Source: Geminicoccaceae bacterium
GTDB taxonomy: Bacteria; Pseudomonadota; Alphaproteobacteria; Geminicoccales; Geminicoccaceae
Assembly: GCA_030824835.1 (NCBI GenBank)
Contig: JAPJRA010000245.1
Location: 1 to 6,194 of the forward strand
Length of the DNA stretch: 6,194 nt
Direction of reading: 5' to 3'
Made by a program: the position numbers and the translations under genes
Part shown: piece by piece, positions 5,437 to 6,194 of the stretch
Layout: each line of letters opens with the position of its first letter
Position numbering within the stretch: the first letter of the stretch is position 1
Notes under the pieces: model-generated
What the model was told of the DNA's origin: nothing
Databases searched by the model: none
What the model saw: only the letters and a program-made list of their open reading frames with translations

Positions 5437-5916
5437 ATGGCCACACGCCCGCAAGCGCTCCACGACGCCGACTTCTACGCCTGGACCCGCCAGCAGGCCC
5501 GCGCGCTGCGCCGGCTGAAGGCGCTGCGGCTCAATGCCGAGCTCGACCTCGATCACCTGGCCAGGGAGATCCGCGACTTGGGCAGCGAGCAGCTCTTCGC
5601 GCTCCAGAGCCAGACCGAGCGGTTGATCGAGCATCTGCTGAAGCTGCAATACAGCCGGCACGAGCAGCCACGCCGGCAGTGGCTGATCTCGATCAACAAT
5701 GCCCGCAACGAGATCGAGCGGCGGATGACCGCGAGCCTGCGGCGGCGGCTGGCGGTGTCGTTGCCGAAGCTCCACGCGCATGCGCGGCGCAATGCGGCGT
5801 TGGCGCTGGAGGATCACGGCGAGGCAGAGGCCGCAGCGGCGCTGCCACTGGAATGCCCGTACCCGCTGGACCTGCTGCTCGACGGGGAATGGCTGCCGGA
5901 GCGGGTTACGCCATAA
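5437..5916 (+). CDS. DUF29 family protein
   Basis: 159 aa, a usual length for DUF29, a family of unknown function common in cyanobacteria and in Rhodospirillales-type Alphaproteobacteria. Family signatures are visible in order: DADFYAW (10-16), LDLDHLAREIRDLG (36-49), LIEHLLKLQY (63-72), a conserved-type Trp after the basic turn (W82 in RRQWLISI), ECPYPLDLLLD (139-149) and a final WLPE (152-155). The protein is almost entirely predicted helix, with no signal or membrane segment. I chose ATG at 5437 because AGGA (5429-5432) lies just upstream and the family motif follows 10 residues later. In-frame ATGs at 5392 and 5425 are alternatives with poorer context. It converges on the downstream methyltransferase gene and is divergent from the lipoprotein gene, so it is probably its own transcription unit. 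Confidence 0.88.
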   Translation: MATRPQALHDADFYAWTRQQARALRRLKALRLNAELDLDHLAREIRDLGSEQLFALQSQTERLIEHLLKLQYSRHEQPRRQWLISINNARNEIERRMTASLRRRLAVSLPKLHAHARRNAALALEDHGEAEAAAALPLECPYPLDLLLDGEWLPERVTP

Positions 5917-6022
5917 TCCAGCCGATCAACGGACGGTAACCAGCGGTCCAACCCATATCGGTTCCGTGTCCGGCCGTGCCGACGGCGCTCGGGCAGCGGG
6001 ACAGCAACGACGGCGAGGAAAC
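5917..6022. other. Convergent intergenic gap
   Basis: This is the 106-bp gap between the convergent DUF29 and methyltransferase stop codons. A bidirectional terminator would be expected, but I see no stem followed by a T-run. The short GCCG/CGGC pairing near 5973-5986 is not convincing. Confidence 0.4.
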
Positions 6023-6194
6023 CTACGCCGGCTTCCGGCAGATCACCTCGATCGGGTGGGTCCGGTTCTCCTCGATGTTGCGGGCGGCGTTCCGGGTCTT
6101 CTCGGGTGCCGTCTGGCCGAGGAGGATGTGGACGCCGAAGGGCGGCAGCGTGCCTTTCTCCGCCAGCTCGATCGCGCGGCGGTAGCCCTCCAGG
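6023..6194 (-). CDS. SAM-dependent methyltransferase, C-terminal end (5' part outside window)
   Basis: On the minus strand the frame enters from the window edge (first full codon at 6193) and ends in TAG at 6025-6023, giving the last 56 residues. The text LEGYRRAIELAEKGTLPPFG, then VHILLGQTAPEKTRNAARNIEENRTHPIEVICRKPA, matches the C-terminal tail of a group of alphaproteobacterial class I SAM-dependent methyltransferases, in which the pattern FGVHVLxGxDAPxKxxNxxRNxxEGRxxPVEVIxRK is familiar. The methyl-acceptor is unknown and the SAM-binding motifs are not in the window. It is not the same family as the methyltransferase at the window start, whose tail is different. Confidence 0.7.
   Translation of the reverse strand, partial: LEGYRRAIELAEKGTLPPFGVHILLGQTAPEKTRNAARNIEENRTHPIEVICRKPA

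Noticed and set aside
5259..5444. Small minus-strand frame (61 codons) upstream of the DUF29 gene
   Set aside because: His/Pro/Ala-rich low-complexity text with no ribosome binding site, overlapping the DUF29 start; it reads as a chance frame in GC-rich DNA.

Overview
This is a high-GC stretch, probably from an alphaproteobacterial chromosome. Rhodospirillales or a relative is my best guess, inferred from the DUF29 gene, the RANGARS..GP..GK-type hypothetical protein, the 4-hydroxybutyrate-dehydrogenase-like enzyme and the GC-rich codon use. Most of the window looks about 70% GC. Hand-counted 60-base lines gave about 73% at 661-720 inside the dehydrogenase, but 47% at 3361-3420 and 58% at 3901-3960 inside the large gene at 3230-4846. 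That gene therefore stands out as probably transferred in.

Layout: the 3' end of a class I SAM-dependent methyltransferase (2-295, +) converges within 12 bp on an iron-containing alcohol dehydrogenase (308-1435, -), which resembles 4-hydroxybutyrate dehydrogenase and uses a TTG start. Upstream of the dehydrogenase on the same strand is a 214-aa hypothetical protein (1617-2261, -) with a GTG start. A divergent intergenic region follows. It leads into a ccdA-like antitoxin gene (2442-2681, +), whose stop codon overlaps the ATG of a ccdB toxin gene (2681-2982, +) that is broken by a one-base frameshift near codon 8. A short unassigned reading frame that looks like the tail of a lost gene ends at 3167.

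Next is the atypical 538-aa gene (3230-4846, -). I recognise it as the DUF6119 / TIGR04141 'sporadically distributed' family: function unsettled, patchy distribution, and the kind of stand-alone gene seen in defence islands. Beyond it is a small lipoprotein gene (5031-5222, -) whose 3' end is decayed (stop codon plus one-base slip) right where the atypical DNA begins. A DUF29 gene (5437-5916, +) and the 3' end of a second, different SAM-dependent methyltransferase (6023-6194, -) finish the window.

Together, the region between about 2.44 and 5.03 kb looks like a small accessory hotspot: a decayed toxin-antitoxin pair, gene remnants and one horizontally acquired gene set between ordinary chromosomal genes. 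No transposase, integrase, tRNA, rRNA or CRISPR array is visible. The best candidate for something undescribed is the lone DUF6119/TIGR04141 gene and its boundaries. Its function cannot be read from the sequence.
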